Origin: Ferruginibacter sp.
Lineage (GTDB): Bacteria; Bacteroidota; Bacteroidia; Chitinophagales; Chitinophagaceae
Length of the DNA: 50,478 nt
Reading direction: 5' to 3'
Assembly (NCBI GenBank): GCA_025350645.1
Contig: JANXXM010000103.1
Location: forward strand, 1 to 50,478
The notes under the pieces are model-generated. The model was not told the DNA's origin. It was given only the letters and a program-made list of their open reading frames with translations, and did not search any database. The position numbers and the translations under genes are program-made. Positions 15,937 through 25,196 of the stretch are shown here, piece after piece (position 1 is the stretch's first letter; each line of letters starts with the position of its first letter).

Positions 15937-15971
15937 AAGAGCCTTTCCTTTATAACAGGAAAGGCTCTTTT
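15937..15971 (-). terminator. Strong hairpin between nosZ and nosL
   Basis: AAAGAGCCTTTCCT (15937-15950), a 7-base loop and AGGAAAGGCTCTTT (15958-15971) form a perfect 14-bp stem directly after the nosZ stop at 15978. On the minus strand the 3' side is followed by TATTTTAATT. It should terminate or attenuate transcription after nosZ and stabilise its mRNA, making nosZ more abundant than the maturation genes. Confidence 0.75.
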
Positions 15972-15977
15972 TAAATA

Positions 15978-17972
15978 TTATTTTACGGGTATGCTATCCG
16001 CTTTTGGCTGATTTGTGCCTGTGCTAAAACTTAACGGAACATTGCTTAAGGCAGGTGAAACCCTTGCGTATCCTGACATTTCTTGATGCAACGCACTACA
16101 AAAATCAGTGCAATAAAAAGGAACAATCCCTACTCTGTCCGGCACCCATTTTAAAGTAGTGGTTTCGCCGGGCATAATTAACAGTTCGCCTGTTGCTGCA
16201 CCTTTTATAGCAAAGCCATGCGGTACATCCCAATCCTGCTCAATATTGGTTACATGAAAATAAACTTCATCGCCTAATTTAATGCCTTCAATATTATCCG
16301 GTGTAAGATGTGAACGAATGGCTGTCATATACACATGTACTTTATTTCCTTCCCTCACCACTTTAGCGCCTCCTTCTCCTTTGGATACATAAGGATGACT
16401 GTTGTTTTCTATTTTAAAAAACTTAACCGATTTATCCCTGATAACACTTGCTAAAACTCCCTGTGCATAATGCGGTTCGCCAATGGTTGGATAATCAAGT
16501 ATGAGTTGCATTTTATCTCCGCTTATATCAAACAATTGTGCACTTTGCGCTAGCTCCGGGCCTGTTGGTAAAAAACGGTCTTTGGTAATTTTATTATAGG
16601 CAACCAAATATTTGCCGGTAGGTTTTTTTGTATCTCCACCCGGTACCATTAAATGGCCGGGAGAATAATATGTAGGCACTCTATCCAATACTTTTAAATC
16701 TTTTACATTCCATTTTACAACTTCGCTGGATACAAACATGGTAGTATATGCATTGCCTTTATCATCAAACTCTGTATGCAAAGGACCAAGCCCCGGTTTT
16801 TTTACTTCGCCATATAATGCAGCTTCGTATTTTATAACTGGTATGCCTTCATACTCTCCTTCAAACGCTTTGGCAGCAATAGCTTTCTGAATTTTATCGA
16901 AACTAAAAACAGGAATTAAAGCGGCTAATTTTCCACTGCCTACAATGTATTCACCGGTAGGATTTACATCGCAACCATGGGGCGATTTAGGGCAGGGAAT
17001 AAAATAAACAAGGCCCGGAAAATCTTTTACATCTATCACCGTAACTTCTGTTTTTATGGTAGATGTTGCGGTGTGTTTTTTTTCATCATAACGGTTGCTT
17101 GCATATTTTACTGCTTGCTTACGTCCTTTGCCCGCCTTAATTAATTCTGCTGCCTGCTTCCAGTTTATTGCCATAATAAAATCTTTATCACGCTTGCTTG
17201 CATTTACTTCCAATAAAGTATTGGCCTGTTCGGTATTATAACAGCTAAAGAAAAACCATCCGCTCGATACTCCTTTACCAGCATGGCTTAAATCGAAATT
17301 TACTGCGGGGCATTGCAATTGAAAAGCAATATCCATGTTACCGTTTGTTTTATCTACACTTATAAAACTGATGGTGCCTTTAAAATTTTCTTTGTAAGTG
17401 TTGATGGGCACATCGCCATTCATATCATCGGGCGGCACACTAAATCTTGTACCTGCCACCACATATTCTGTATTTTCTGTTATAAAAGGAGAACTGTGAT
17501 TACCTGCACTGTTCGGCAGTTCGATAATTTCAGCAGTGTGAAAAGTAGAAAGATCTACTCTTGCTACACGGGGTGTATTATTTGCATTTGCAAAAATCCA
17601 GCGGCCATCTATTTCTCCATTTGTTTGAGAGAGATCCAGATGATGCTGATCATCCCAGGGAATAAAACCATGCGATGTATTCAGCATTGGTTTTGTTTCT
17701 TCTGAATAGCCCCAGCCATTTTCGGGGTTAACAGAAAAGATGGGAACTACCTTCAGCAATCTTCCGCTTGGCAAACCATACACACTCATTTGACCGCTAA
17801 AACCTCCTGAAACAAAATTGTAATACTCATCATATTTGCCGGGAGCAACATAGCTTTTTGCAGCCGCATCGCCACTTACAGCAGAGCCTGCGTTTTTTGG
17901 TTTGCATGCATTGAAGTTTAATAGCGATACAATTGCTATTATAAAAACTGCATTGCTTTTAATAATTTTCAT
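15978..17972 (-). CDS. nosZ: Nitrous oxide reductase NosZ, clade II, lipoprotein form
   Basis: This 664-aa enzyme reduces N2O to N2 (N2O + 2e- + 2H+). It has a Sec lipoprotein signal with Cys 23 (LLNFNAC), not a Tat twin-arginine signal, which marks clade II. The beta-propeller carries the CuZ histidines: DDQHHLDLS (H110, H111), GNHSSPF, LSHAGKG, SPHGCDVNP, PLHTEFDD and GEPHYAQG. The C-terminal cupredoxin domain binds CuA through H585 (DVPHGFAI) and CTDFCSALHQEM (C621, C625, H629, M632). All ligands look intact. It is followed by a strong hairpin, then nosL. Upstream, the cytochrome c gene is a likely electron donor. Confidence 0.96.
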   Translation of the reverse strand: MKIIKSNAVFIIAIVSLLNFNACKPKNAGSAVSGDAAAKSYVAPGKYDEYYNFVSGGFSGQMSVYGLPSGRLLKVVPIFSVNPENGWGYSEETKPMLNTSHGFIPWDDQHHLDLSQTNGEIDGRWIFANANNTPRVARVDLSTFHTAEIIELPNSAGNHSSPFITENTEYVVAGTRFSVPPDDMNGDVPINTYKENFKGTISFISVDKTNGNMDIAFQLQCPAVNFDLSHAGKGVSSGWFFFSCYNTEQANTLLEVNASKRDKDFIMAINWKQAAELIKAGKGRKQAVKYASNRYDEKKHTATSTIKTEVTVIDVKDFPGLVYFIPCPKSPHGCDVNPTGEYIVGSGKLAALIPVFSFDKIQKAIAAKAFEGEYEGIPVIKYEAALYGEVKKPGLGPLHTEFDDKGNAYTTMFVSSEVVKWNVKDLKVLDRVPTYYSPGHLMVPGGDTKKPTGKYLVAYNKITKDRFLPTGPELAQSAQLFDISGDKMQLILDYPTIGEPHYAQGVLASVIRDKSVKFFKIENNSHPYVSKGEGGAKVVREGNKVHVYMTAIRSHLTPDNIEGIKLGDEVYFHVTNIEQDWDVPHGFAIKGAATGELLIMPGETTTLKWVPDRVGIVPFYCTDFCSALHQEMSGYARVSPALSNVPLSFSTGTNQPKADSIPVK

Positions 17973-18127
17973 TGTTTTAAATTTATTTTATTGGATGTTA
18001 ATTTTGATAAATCAATACTATTTTTAAGAGATTAAAAGACATAGTAACCCTGTTAAGCATTAATGGAATGCTTTTACATTTTTACAGAAAATGTTCAATA
18101 ATAATTTTAGGACAAAGTTTGGTGAGG

Positions 18128-18610
18128 TTATTTTACACCATCATTCTTCCTCATAAATTCATACAGATTTCTGGCATCGTCATCCGAAAGATTTTGATTG
18201 GGCATACGCACAAGGCATATTTCAAGTTGTGCTTGTGCCTTAGGATCTTTAGTAATCATTTCATCGGTGTTGGTAATGAAATTCATGATCCATTCCGGTT
18301 TATGGCGTGATGAGACACCCGTCCAACCTGGTCCTACTAATTTTTCATCCGTAAGTTTATGACATCCGCTGCATTTTACACTATACACTTTTTCTCCTCC
18401 TGTGGCCATTGCTGTATTTAAGGTATTACCTACCTCTACGTTTTTAAACTTGCCTTCGCCTCTGTTTGGATCATAAGCAGGTGCTACAGCATCGGGCGGC
18501 ACACCGGTATTAATTGCTTTGTTATCATTCTTGTCGGCGTAATCACTGTTACCACCGCCGCAAGAAGCTATAACTGCCACTATCAGGCTAAGTATAAGGA
18601 GTTTCTTCAT
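18128..18610 (-). CDS. Monohaem cytochrome c lipoprotein of the nos cluster
   Basis: This 160-aa protein has a lipoprotein signal (MKKLLILSLIVAVIASC, Cys 17), a linker rich in Asn/Asp/Pro and a class I cytochrome c domain with haem site KCSGCHKL (C80, C83, H84). GPGWTGVSSRHKPEWIMNF follows, and a probable axial Met lies in CLVRMPNQNLSDDDA. It is NosC-like in position (upstream of and co-directional with nosZ) and probably shuttles electrons to the CuA of NosZ from the membrane-facing periplasm. A Crp/Fnr-type palindrome lies 220 bases upstream. Confidence 0.9.
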   Translation of the reverse strand: MKKLLILSLIVAVIASCGGGNSDYADKNDNKAINTGVPPDAVAPAYDPNRGEGKFKNVEVGNTLNTAMATGGEKVYSVKCSGCHKLTDEKLVGPGWTGVSSRHKPEWIMNFITNTDEMITKDPKAQAQLEICLVRMPNQNLSDDDARNLYEFMRKNDGVK

Positions 18611-18928
18611 AATATTTTTTTTAATTAAGTAAATTTAAATGTTCTAACAATATTCTTTTATGCGTTAAATCATATTGGTACTTTTTTATTTTTGTGGGGT
18701 TTTTTTTTCAATAATTTTCCCAATGTGCGTAATACTATTTTTTTAAATCGCATAATTTTTAATTCCTACCCTAACACAATAATATATACTCTTTATAAAG
18801 CAGGGCATTGTATTTGAGCATACACTAATTGTATGATTAAAATCATATAATGTACTAAGCAATCTCACCATTTAAAACCAGAGGTGCATTTATTTTTACC
18901 AATAATTTCATTATTTAAAAAATAAAAA
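18611..18928. promoter_or_regulatory. Divergent intergenic region with Fnr/Dnr-type palindrome
   Basis: This 318-base gene-free region separates the minus-strand cytochrome c from the plus-strand Crp/Fnr gene. It holds a perfect-arm palindrome TATGAT-TAAA-ATCATA at 18832-18847 (core TGAT-N4-ATCA). The box is 82 bases from the regulator ATG, consistent with autoregulation, and further from the cytochrome c start. No unambiguous TAnnTTTG element could be placed at the expected distance on either side. The rest is very AT-rich with no open frame. Confidence 0.5.
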
Positions 18929-19549
18929 ATGCTCAATATTGATTTGTTATTAGCATGGGGAGCCGCTTACAAAAAGTTAAGTGCCGGAGAAAGCATTTTT
19001 AAGGAAGGACAATCCTGCTTTTTTTATCACCAGCTGGTAAGTGGGAATGTAAGATGGTTTAACATTGATAACGATGGCAAAGAATGTATTCACTCAATGG
19101 TGGGAATTGGTGAATCTTTTGGTGAATTGCCTCTTTTTGATAATGAGCCTTATGCTGCCAATGCAATTGCAAATGAAGACTGTATAATTTTAAGACTGCA
19201 TAAACCTAGTTTTATTAAACTATTACAAGAAAACAGTGATACACATTTTTGTTTTTCAAAACTGCTGGCAAAAAAATTAAGATTTAAATTATCCGTTATA
19301 AAAACTTTTGCTACTCATTGCCCTGAAAAAATGATAACAACCTTACTCAATAATTTTAAAGCAGAAAATAAAAATTTTTGTAAAGAGTGCGATCAGCTTA
19401 ACCTCACAAGGCAGCAAATTGCAGATATGACCGGGCTGAGGGTTGAAACTGTAATAAGAACTATGCGCAATATGCATGATAAAGGAGAACTGGTAATTTC
19501 CAAAGGAAAAGTTTATTACAAGGATACGATTGAAGTTGTAGCATCATAA
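18929..19549 (+). CDS. Crp/Fnr-family transcriptional regulator
   Basis: This 206-aa protein has an N-terminal cNMP-type beta-roll sensor (GESIFKEGQSCFFYHQLVSG, GESFGELPLFDNEPYAANA), a long dimerisation helix and a C-terminal HTH (LTRQQIADMTGLRVETVIRT, 159-178). It lacks the N-terminal cysteine cluster of Fnr. A CxxC (C151, C154, in NFCKECDQL) lies just before the HTH. Its place between the nos cluster and a haem-oxidase-like gene suggests a Dnr/NnrR-like NO or redox sensor for the TGAT-N4-ATCA boxes seen here. The ligand is unknown. Confidence 0.88.
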   Translation: MLNIDLLLAWGAAYKKLSAGESIFKEGQSCFFYHQLVSGNVRWFNIDNDGKECIHSMVGIGESFGELPLFDNEPYAANAIANEDCIILRLHKPSFIKLLQENSDTHFCFSKLLAKKLRFKLSVIKTFATHCPEKMITTLLNNFKAENKNFCKECDQLNLTRQQIADMTGLRVETVIRTMRNMHDKGELVISKGKVYYKDTIEVVAS

Positions 19550-19583
19550 TTTTTTTTGCCATTATTTTTTTTAAAAAAATTAC

Positions 19584-20822
19584 ATGAGTATCGTTTTACG
19601 CAGGTGGATCAGCATTTCATTTTTTAATTTACTTATTGTAGCTATCCTCGGCGTTACTATGCGCTATAAGATTGCCTTTTATTTCCCCTTTTTACAACAG
19701 AAATTTATTTTAGACAGCCATTCACATTTTGCTTTTACAGGATGGATTACACAAACTTTAATGGTACTGCTTGTACATTATTTAAGTAAAGAAAATATTG
19801 ATGCTGTTTTTAAAAAATACCAATGGCTACTGTACGCAAATCTTATAAGCGCTTATGGAATGCTGGTTAGTTTTATTATACAGGGATATGGATTGTTTTC
19901 TATCAGTTTTTCAACATTATCTATTTTCATTTCTTATTTTTTTGCGCTGTACTATTGGAAAGACCTCAATAAAAATAAAGAAAATAAAGTAAGTCATTTA
20001 TGGTTTAAAGCTGCTTTGTTCTTCAGCATTATTTCATCTATCGGTGCCTTTGCCCTTGCTTTCATGATGGTAAATAAAATTTCTCATCAAAATTGGTATC
20101 TGTCATCCATCTATTTCTTTTTACATTTTCAATACAATGGTTGGTTTCTGTTTGCAGGCATGGGGCTAATAGTATCACAAATGGAAAAAATAATAAAAAC
20201 AGTAAGGCCATTTAAAATTGCCTTCTGGTTATTTTGCTCAGCATGTATTCCTGCCTATTTTTTATCGGTTCTTTGGATGTCTATTCCACCAATTATTTTT
20301 GGTATTGTTGTAGCAGCAGTTATTGCTCAACTGGCAGGGTGGGTTCTGATCTTAAATGTTTTTTTAAAAAATAAATTTGGTTTAAACGAACAGTTTTCAA
20401 AATATGGCAAAGTGCTTTTGTTACTTGCAGCAATAGCTTTTTCTATAAAACTAGTGTTACAATCCGGCTCTGTACATCCTGCTTTAAGTCAGTTATCTTA
20501 TGGTTTTAGGCCTATTATTATAGGATATCTTCATCTTGTTTTACTGGGCGTAACAAGCATATTTATATTGGGTTTTATTGTTGGGGTTAAAATGATTTCG
20601 ATTAATAAAAGATTGTTGGTCGGAATAATAATTTTTGTATCAGGCGTTTTAATAAACGAGCTATTATTAATGATACAGGGTGTGCAGGGTTTAAATTACA
20701 ATAGTGTACCATTCATTAATATCTTCTTATTTATTGCCGCCGTTATTTTATTTTTAGGAATTGGGTTAATGTTTATTAGTGGGTTTAAACAAGAAAGTTT
20801 TTCAGCGAATAAAAAAACCTAG
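19584..20822 (+). CDS. Polytopic membrane protein, degenerate haem-copper-oxidase-like
   Basis: This 412-aa protein has about twelve TM helices. Histidines fall where CcoN has metal ligands: H48 in SHSHFAFTGW (like the low-spin haem His of LRPVHTN), H181 in FFLHFQYNGWF (like the CuB His of GYFMHSGVGMWF) and H317 in GYLHLVLLG (like the HAHAG haem ligands). The spacings, 133 and 136 residues, compare with 139 and 138 in the CcoN at 4035-6215. The two CuB histidines and the crosslinked tyrosine are missing (LWMSIPP where GTHHFV is expected). It is co-directional with and 34 bases after the Crp/Fnr gene. It may bind haem but should not reduce O2. The family assignment is inference. Confidence 0.6.
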   Translation: MSIVLRRWISISFFNLLIVAILGVTMRYKIAFYFPFLQQKFILDSHSHFAFTGWITQTLMVLLVHYLSKENIDAVFKKYQWLLYANLISAYGMLVSFIIQGYGLFSISFSTLSIFISYFFALYYWKDLNKNKENKVSHLWFKAALFFSIISSIGAFALAFMMVNKISHQNWYLSSIYFFLHFQYNGWFLFAGMGLIVSQMEKIIKTVRPFKIAFWLFCSACIPAYFLSVLWMSIPPIIFGIVVAAVIAQLAGWVLILNVFLKNKFGLNEQFSKYGKVLLLLAAIAFSIKLVLQSGSVHPALSQLSYGFRPIIIGYLHLVLLGVTSIFILGFIVGVKMISINKRLLVGIIIFVSGVLINELLLMIQGVQGLNYNSVPFINIFLFIAAVILFLGIGLMFISGFKQESFSANKKT

Positions 20823-20826
20823 AAAA

Positions 20827-21885
20827 TTAATTTATTAAATACGATAAGTTTTTCTGATTTATAATAACAATATTCCCTCCTTTTATTTCAATTAATTTTT
20901 CTGTTCTAAAATCGCTCAGCGTACGTATAAGAGATTCTGTGGCTGTGCCTGCAATGGTAGCAAGGCTCTCTCTGCTTATTGTTATAGCAAAGTTTTCCTT
21001 CTTATTTTCACTATATTTTTTCTCCAAAATCAGTAATGCTTCTGCCACTTTTTTACGAAGTGAATTATATGCAAGTCCCAGCAGATGTTCTTCTTTCTCA
21101 GAAATATTTTTTGCAAGCAACTGAATAAATTTTCTTGCTACCTGCGGGTTTTTGTTTAGCAATTCATCAAAATCTTCTTTAGGTATAATGGCGAGCGAAC
21201 ATTCTTCCATAGTTTCTGTAGTATCTCTGTAAACTGTTTCTTCCAGCATAGCAATGTATCCAAAAAAATCGCCGGGGCTGTAAAGTTCTGTTACCAGTTC
21301 TTTACCATCTTCATTGGCTTTAAAGGCTTTTACTTTTCCGCTTACCAAATAATATAATTTATGGGGATGGTTACCTTCTGCATAAATAATCTGCTTTTTT
21401 TTATATTTATTAATGTTTCTGTCTTCCGCTAATGTATTAAGATCATTCTTGCCGGATGATGCCTGCATTAGCAAACTTAGTCCTTCAATTGTTGGGTTTA
21501 GTTGCTGCCTCAGTAGTTCGTTTTTTTTCAACCGACTGTCAATCGCATTTAATAATTCTGTACCGTCAAATGGTTTTGTAATGTAATCGTCTGCACCCGA
21601 TTCCATACCTTTTCTAAAATCGTTTCTTTCAGTTTTTGCGGTAAGAAAAATAAATGGTGTGTTTTTAATAAGTTCATTTTTTTGCACTGCATGCAATACG
21701 CCATAGCCATCTAATACAGGCATCATAATATCGCATATAATTAAATCAGGAATAAGTTGCAAAGCAATTTCCACACCTATTTTTCCATTCGGTGCGGTAG
21801 TTACTTTGTAATTTGCAAGTTCTAATATTTCTGCAGTGTTTTCCCGTATATGGTCATTGTCTTCTATCAGCAATATCTTTTTCAT
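20827..21885 (-). CDS. Response regulator with REC, cNMP-binding and Crp-type HTH domains
   Basis: This 352-aa protein combines a receiver domain (1-120; acidic pocket EDND, phosphorylation site in DLIICDIMMPVLDG, conserved K in ITKPFDG), a Crp-like sensor (about 155-270: IYAEGNHPHKLYYLVSGKVK, PGDFFGYIAML) and a C-terminal HTH (ISRESLATIAGTATESLIRT). It would couple phosphorylation to a Crp/Fnr-type output. The start overlaps the histidine-kinase stop as ATGA, so the two form a cognate pair. It is the last gene of the dehydrogenase-PfkB-aldolase-kinase operon. Confidence 0.92.
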   Translation of the reverse strand: MKKILLIEDNDHIRENTAEILELANYKVTTAPNGKIGVEIALQLIPDLIICDIMMPVLDGYGVLHAVQKNELIKNTPFIFLTAKTERNDFRKGMESGADDYITKPFDGTELLNAIDSRLKKNELLRQQLNPTIEGLSLLMQASSGKNDLNTLAEDRNINKYKKKQIIYAEGNHPHKLYYLVSGKVKAFKANEDGKELVTELYSPGDFFGYIAMLEETVYRDTTETMEECSLAIIPKEDFDELLNKNPQVARKFIQLLAKNISEKEEHLLGLAYNSLRKKVAEALLILEKKYSENKKENFAITISRESLATIAGTATESLIRTLSDFRTEKLIEIKGGNIVIINQKNLSYLIN

Positions 21886-23099
21886 ACAGGCAAATTTGTA
21901 CTAAATGTTATTTTAAATTCTGTTCCTTTCTCTAAATCGCTGTTGCATTCCATTGTTCCATTCATCAACTCTGCATATTTTGCAACTATATGCAGCCCCA
22001 ACCCGGTTCCTTGTATGTTTCCTGCATTAGCTCCCCTAAAGAATCTCTCCATTAAATGTTTCTGATCATCTTTGGAAATGCCCATACCTTCATCCTTTAC
22101 TGAAAGTATTACATGATTTTTTGTTTGCTTTGTCTTTATTTTAATGATACTTCCTTTTTGTGAAAACTTACTTGCATTGGAAATTAAATTCATGATGATA
22201 TGCTTTACAAGCGAAGTATCCATTTCAACCATATTGTCACCTGTATGATTGTATTGCATCTGCTGGTTTAGTTTCAGGTTGTTTTTAATTTCTTCCATAA
22301 CCGCAGCAATGTGTTCCTGAATATTAAATTCAGAAAATCTTACCGAAATTTTTCCTTCTTCAATTTTGCCAACACTTAAAAAATCATTTAAAATATCTGT
22401 TAGCATATTTACTGATGATACAATTCGCTGCAAATGTTTTTCCCGCTTGGATTGTTGTTCTCCTGATGTATATTTTTCTATTAAATAAGTTGAAGATAAA
22501 ACGGTACTGAGCGGTGTACGAAATTCATGCGATGCCATTGATACGAAACGTGATTTTAATTCACTCAGTTCTTTTTCTTTTGCAAGCGATCGGGAAAGTT
22601 CTTCTTTCGATTTCTCCAGCTGATGCATTGCATCTGTCAATTCTTTTGTACGCTGCTGCACCGTTGCTTCAAGTTCATCATTTAATTTTATAATTTCTGC
22701 CTCTGCATTTTTTCTGATAGATATATCGCTGATGAATGCAATAACATTTTTATCGCCATCTTTTTCATAGTTACCAAGGCTCACTTCAATAGGAAATTCA
22801 CTTCCATTTTTCTTTACGGCAAATAAAGTCATACCAACGCCGATTGGCCTGCTTTTAGGATTGTGCGTATAATCTTCTCTATGATCCACATGCTTTGCAT
22901 GAAAGCGATTTGGAATTAAAATTTCTATTGGCTTGTCAATGATTTCATCAATCGTGTAACAAAAAAGATTAAGTGCAAAAGGATTTACTGATAGAATAAT
23001 TCCATGGCTGTTTACTACCACTATGCCCATAGAAGCATGGTTAAACAAAGCTTCGTAACGGTATGACTGATTGAAATTATTTTGTTCTGTAGCGGGCAT
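21882..23099 (-). CDS. Soluble PAS-domain sensor histidine kinase
   Basis: The 405-aa protein has no TM segment. A PAS domain (about 15-135: GIVVVNSHGIILSVNPFAL ... KKNGSEFPIEVSLGNYEKDG) is followed by a coiled-coil, HisKA with SHEFRTPLS (phospho-acceptor His) and HATPase_c with NLISNASKFS, DEGMGIS and GTGLGLHIV. The layout recalls soluble FixL, but the position of the rhizobial haem-ligating His appears to be NPKSRPIGVG, without a His, so haem-based O2 sensing is not supported. It is 36 bases after the aldolase and overlaps the response regulator. Confidence 0.9.
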   Translation of the reverse strand: MPATEQNNFNQSYRYEALFNHASMGIVVVNSHGIILSVNPFALNLFCYTIDEIIDKPIEILIPNRFHAKHVDHREDYTHNPKSRPIGVGMTLFAVKKNGSEFPIEVSLGNYEKDGDKNVIAFISDISIRKNAEAEIIKLNDELEATVQQRTKELTDAMHQLEKSKEELSRSLAKEKELSELKSRFVSMASHEFRTPLSTVLSSTYLIEKYTSGEQQSKREKHLQRIVSSVNMLTDILNDFLSVGKIEEGKISVRFSEFNIQEHIAAVMEEIKNNLKLNQQMQYNHTGDNMVEMDTSLVKHIIMNLISNASKFSQKGSIIKIKTKQTKNHVILSVKDEGMGISKDDQKHLMERFFRGANAGNIQGTGLGLHIVAKYAELMNGTMECNSDLEKGTEFKITFSTNLPV

Positions 23100-23135
23100 G
23101 AGTTCTTTTAATTTGGATAAACTTAGGATTTATGT

Positions 23136-24209
23136 TTATGCAACATTAATACCTTTTTCCAGGTAAACATCCTGTACAGCATTTAAAAGCTCCACTCCTT
23201 CTGCCATTGGTTTCTGAAATGCTTTTCTTCCGCTTATTAATCCCGTACCGCCGGCACGTTTGTTTATGATAGCTGTTACAACGGCGTCTTTTAAATCTGA
23301 TGCTCCTTTAGATTCGCCACCTGAATTTATTAAACCTGCTCTGCCTGCGAAACAATTAAGTACCTGATAACGGCACAAATCAATAGGATTGCTGCTACTC
23401 AAATCGCTGTACATTCTCTTATCCATTTTGCCGTAGCTGGAACCTGAGGCATTTAAAAAAATAAAGCCACCATTATTGGTGGGCAATTTTTGTTTTATAA
23501 TATCAGCCTGTATGGTTACTCCTAAATAATTTGCCTGTCCGGTAAGGTCTGCAGATAAATGAAAATCTGCCTCTGCACTTTTAAAAGCATTGTTGCGCAG
23601 ATAACACCACAAAATGGTAGCCATCCCAAGCGAATGAGCTTCTTCAAAAAGCCTTGCTACTTCTACTATTTGCCTACCAGATTCTTCTGAACCGAAATAG
23701 ATAGTTGCACCTACGGCTTTTGCGCCCATATTCCATGCATCTTTCACAGATGCAAATTGTATTTGGTCGAATTTATTGGGATAAGTGAGCAGTTCGTTGT
23801 GGTTTAATTTTACAATGAACGGTATTTTATGCGCATATTTTCTACTCAGCATTGCTAAGCCGCCAACGGTGCTAGCAACTGCATTGCAGCCACCTTCAAT
23901 AGCAAGTTTAATTATATTTTCAGGGTCAAAATATTGCGGATTAGGCGCAAACGATGCGCCTGCACTGTGTTCTACACCTTGGTCAACAGGTAATATAGAT
24001 AAGTAACCTGTATTACCAAGTCTGCCATGTTTGTAAATAGCACCAAGGCTGCAAAGCGTTTGATTGTTTCTGTTAGAAAAACTTATTACATCATCTAAAA
24101 AAGCAGGCGATGGCAAATGAAGTAATTCCTTTGAAACTTTTGTACACGTATGGGTGAACAGATTTTCATTTTCAATTCCAATTAAAGCAGTTATGTTTTC
24201 TAGTGTCAT
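23136..24209 (-). CDS. fbaB: Class I fructose-bisphosphate aldolase (FbaB/DhnA type)
   Basis: This 357-aa protein contains [45 protein letters not shown] and [19 protein letters not shown], blocks of the archaeal/DhnA-type class I aldolase family, which uses a Schiff-base lysine. It cleaves fructose 1,6-bisphosphate to triose phosphates in the cytoplasm. It lies 28 bases downstream of the PfkB gene, which would make its substrate, and upstream of the two-component pair. The grouping suggests glycolysis induced under low oxygen. Confidence 0.9.
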   Translation of the reverse strand: MTLENITALIGIENENLFTHTCTKVSKELLHLPSPAFLDDVISFSNRNNQTLCSLGAIYKHGRLGNTGYLSILPVDQGVEHSAGASFAPNPQYFDPENIIKLAIEGGCNAVASTVGGLAMLSRKYAHKIPFIVKLNHNELLTYPNKFDQIQFASVKDAWNMGAKAVGATIYFGSEESGRQIVEVARLFEEAHSLGMATILWCYLRNNAFKSAEADFHLSADLTGQANYLGVTIQADIIKQKLPTNNGGFIFLNASGSSYGKMDKRMYSDLSSSNPIDLCRYQVLNCFAGRAGLINSGGESKGASDLKDAVVTAIINKRAGGTGLISGRKAFQKPMAEGVELLNAVQDVYLEKGINVA

Positions 24210-24237
24210 ATCCTCATATTTATTTTAAAAAAGTAGA

Positions 24238-25164
24238 TTAGTTATTTAAGAAAGTATAAATTTTTTCTACATCCTGTACATTACATAATTCTGTTCCTGT
24301 ATTCATTGTAGCTGCAGTGCCACAGGCTACACCATATTTTACAGCATCTACAATATTTTTTCCCTGCGATAAAAAATGGACAATACCTGCAATCATACTA
24401 TCACCTGCACCGACAGTACTTTTTTTAATTACCCTTGGCACTTTAATTATTTTAGAAAGCTCGACTATTACAAGCATGGCGCCTTCTGCACCCATAGATA
24501 CTACCATTACCTCACATTTACCGTTACCCAGCATTTCTTTAGCAACTGTTTCAATTTCGTTGGACTCTAAATTTGTTTTCCCTGCAAGGAAACATAATTC
24601 GCAAAGGTTAGGCTTAAGTAAATAAACACCTTCTTGCAATGCTTCTCTTAAAGTCTCACCGCAAGCATCTACAATAAATTTAGCATTTTTTTCTTTTGCA
24701 ATTACAGAGAGCTGTGCATATATATTTAATGGTACCCCTGGTGGTAAGCTGCCACTTGCTATGATGTAAGAAACATCTTTTATTTCTTGTACAGCCTCAA
24801 GGCATCGCTGCCACTCTTTTTCAGCTAATGGAGTAGCTGGCATCCCGAAACGGTATTGTGCATTTTCAAATTCATCTAAAATAATAACATTTTCTCGTGT
24901 TTCGTTTTGGATTTTAATAATAACTGTATGTACGTTTTCTTTTTCCAATAAATAATTAAAATATTTACCTGTATAGCCCCCAGATGGAAAAATAGCAACA
25001 GCATTTCCACCCAGCTTTTTTATGGCTCTTGCTACATTTACGCCACCACCACCCCGCTCAAGCTTTGGCGCAGTGCAGTGAAGTTTTTTATCCGCTGATA
25101 ATTTTTTTACGGATGTACTTTTATCAATACAGGGGCTAAAGGTAATAGTGATGATGGATGCCAT
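24238..25164 (-). CDS. pfkB: PfkB-family phosphofructokinase
   Basis: This 308-aa ribokinase-fold sugar kinase has an N-terminal GGGGVNVARAIKKLGG motif and C-terminal anion hole/catalytic KKSTVGAGDSMIAGIVHFL. Substrate-side residues such as FSPCIDKS fit 6-phosphofructokinase-2 or tagatose-6-phosphate/1-phosphofructokinase members. Next to an aldolase, the 6-phosphofructokinase role (fructose 6-phosphate to fructose 1,6-bisphosphate) is most likely. It lies 32 bases after the dehydrogenase gene and 28 before the aldolase gene. Confidence 0.88.
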   Translation of the reverse strand: MASIITITFSPCIDKSTSVKKLSADKKLHCTAPKLERGGGGVNVARAIKKLGGNAVAIFPSGGYTGKYFNYLLEKENVHTVIIKIQNETRENVIILDEFENAQYRFGMPATPLAEKEWQRCLEAVQEIKDVSYIIASGSLPPGVPLNIYAQLSVIAKEKNAKFIVDACGETLREALQEGVYLLKPNLCELCFLAGKTNLESNEIETVAKEMLGNGKCEVMVVSMGAEGAMLVIVELSKIIKVPRVIKKSTVGAGDSMIAGIVHFLSQGKNIVDAVKYGVACGTAATMNTGTELCNVQDVEKIYTFLNN

Positions 25165-25196
25165 AATGTTGATTTACTTTTTCCTCTACCAAAAAA

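Noticed and set aside
18004..18015. TTGATAAATCAA upstream of nosZ as an Fnr box
   Set aside because: The half-sites are two bases apart instead of four, and the distance to the nosZ start would put the transcription start inside the gene.
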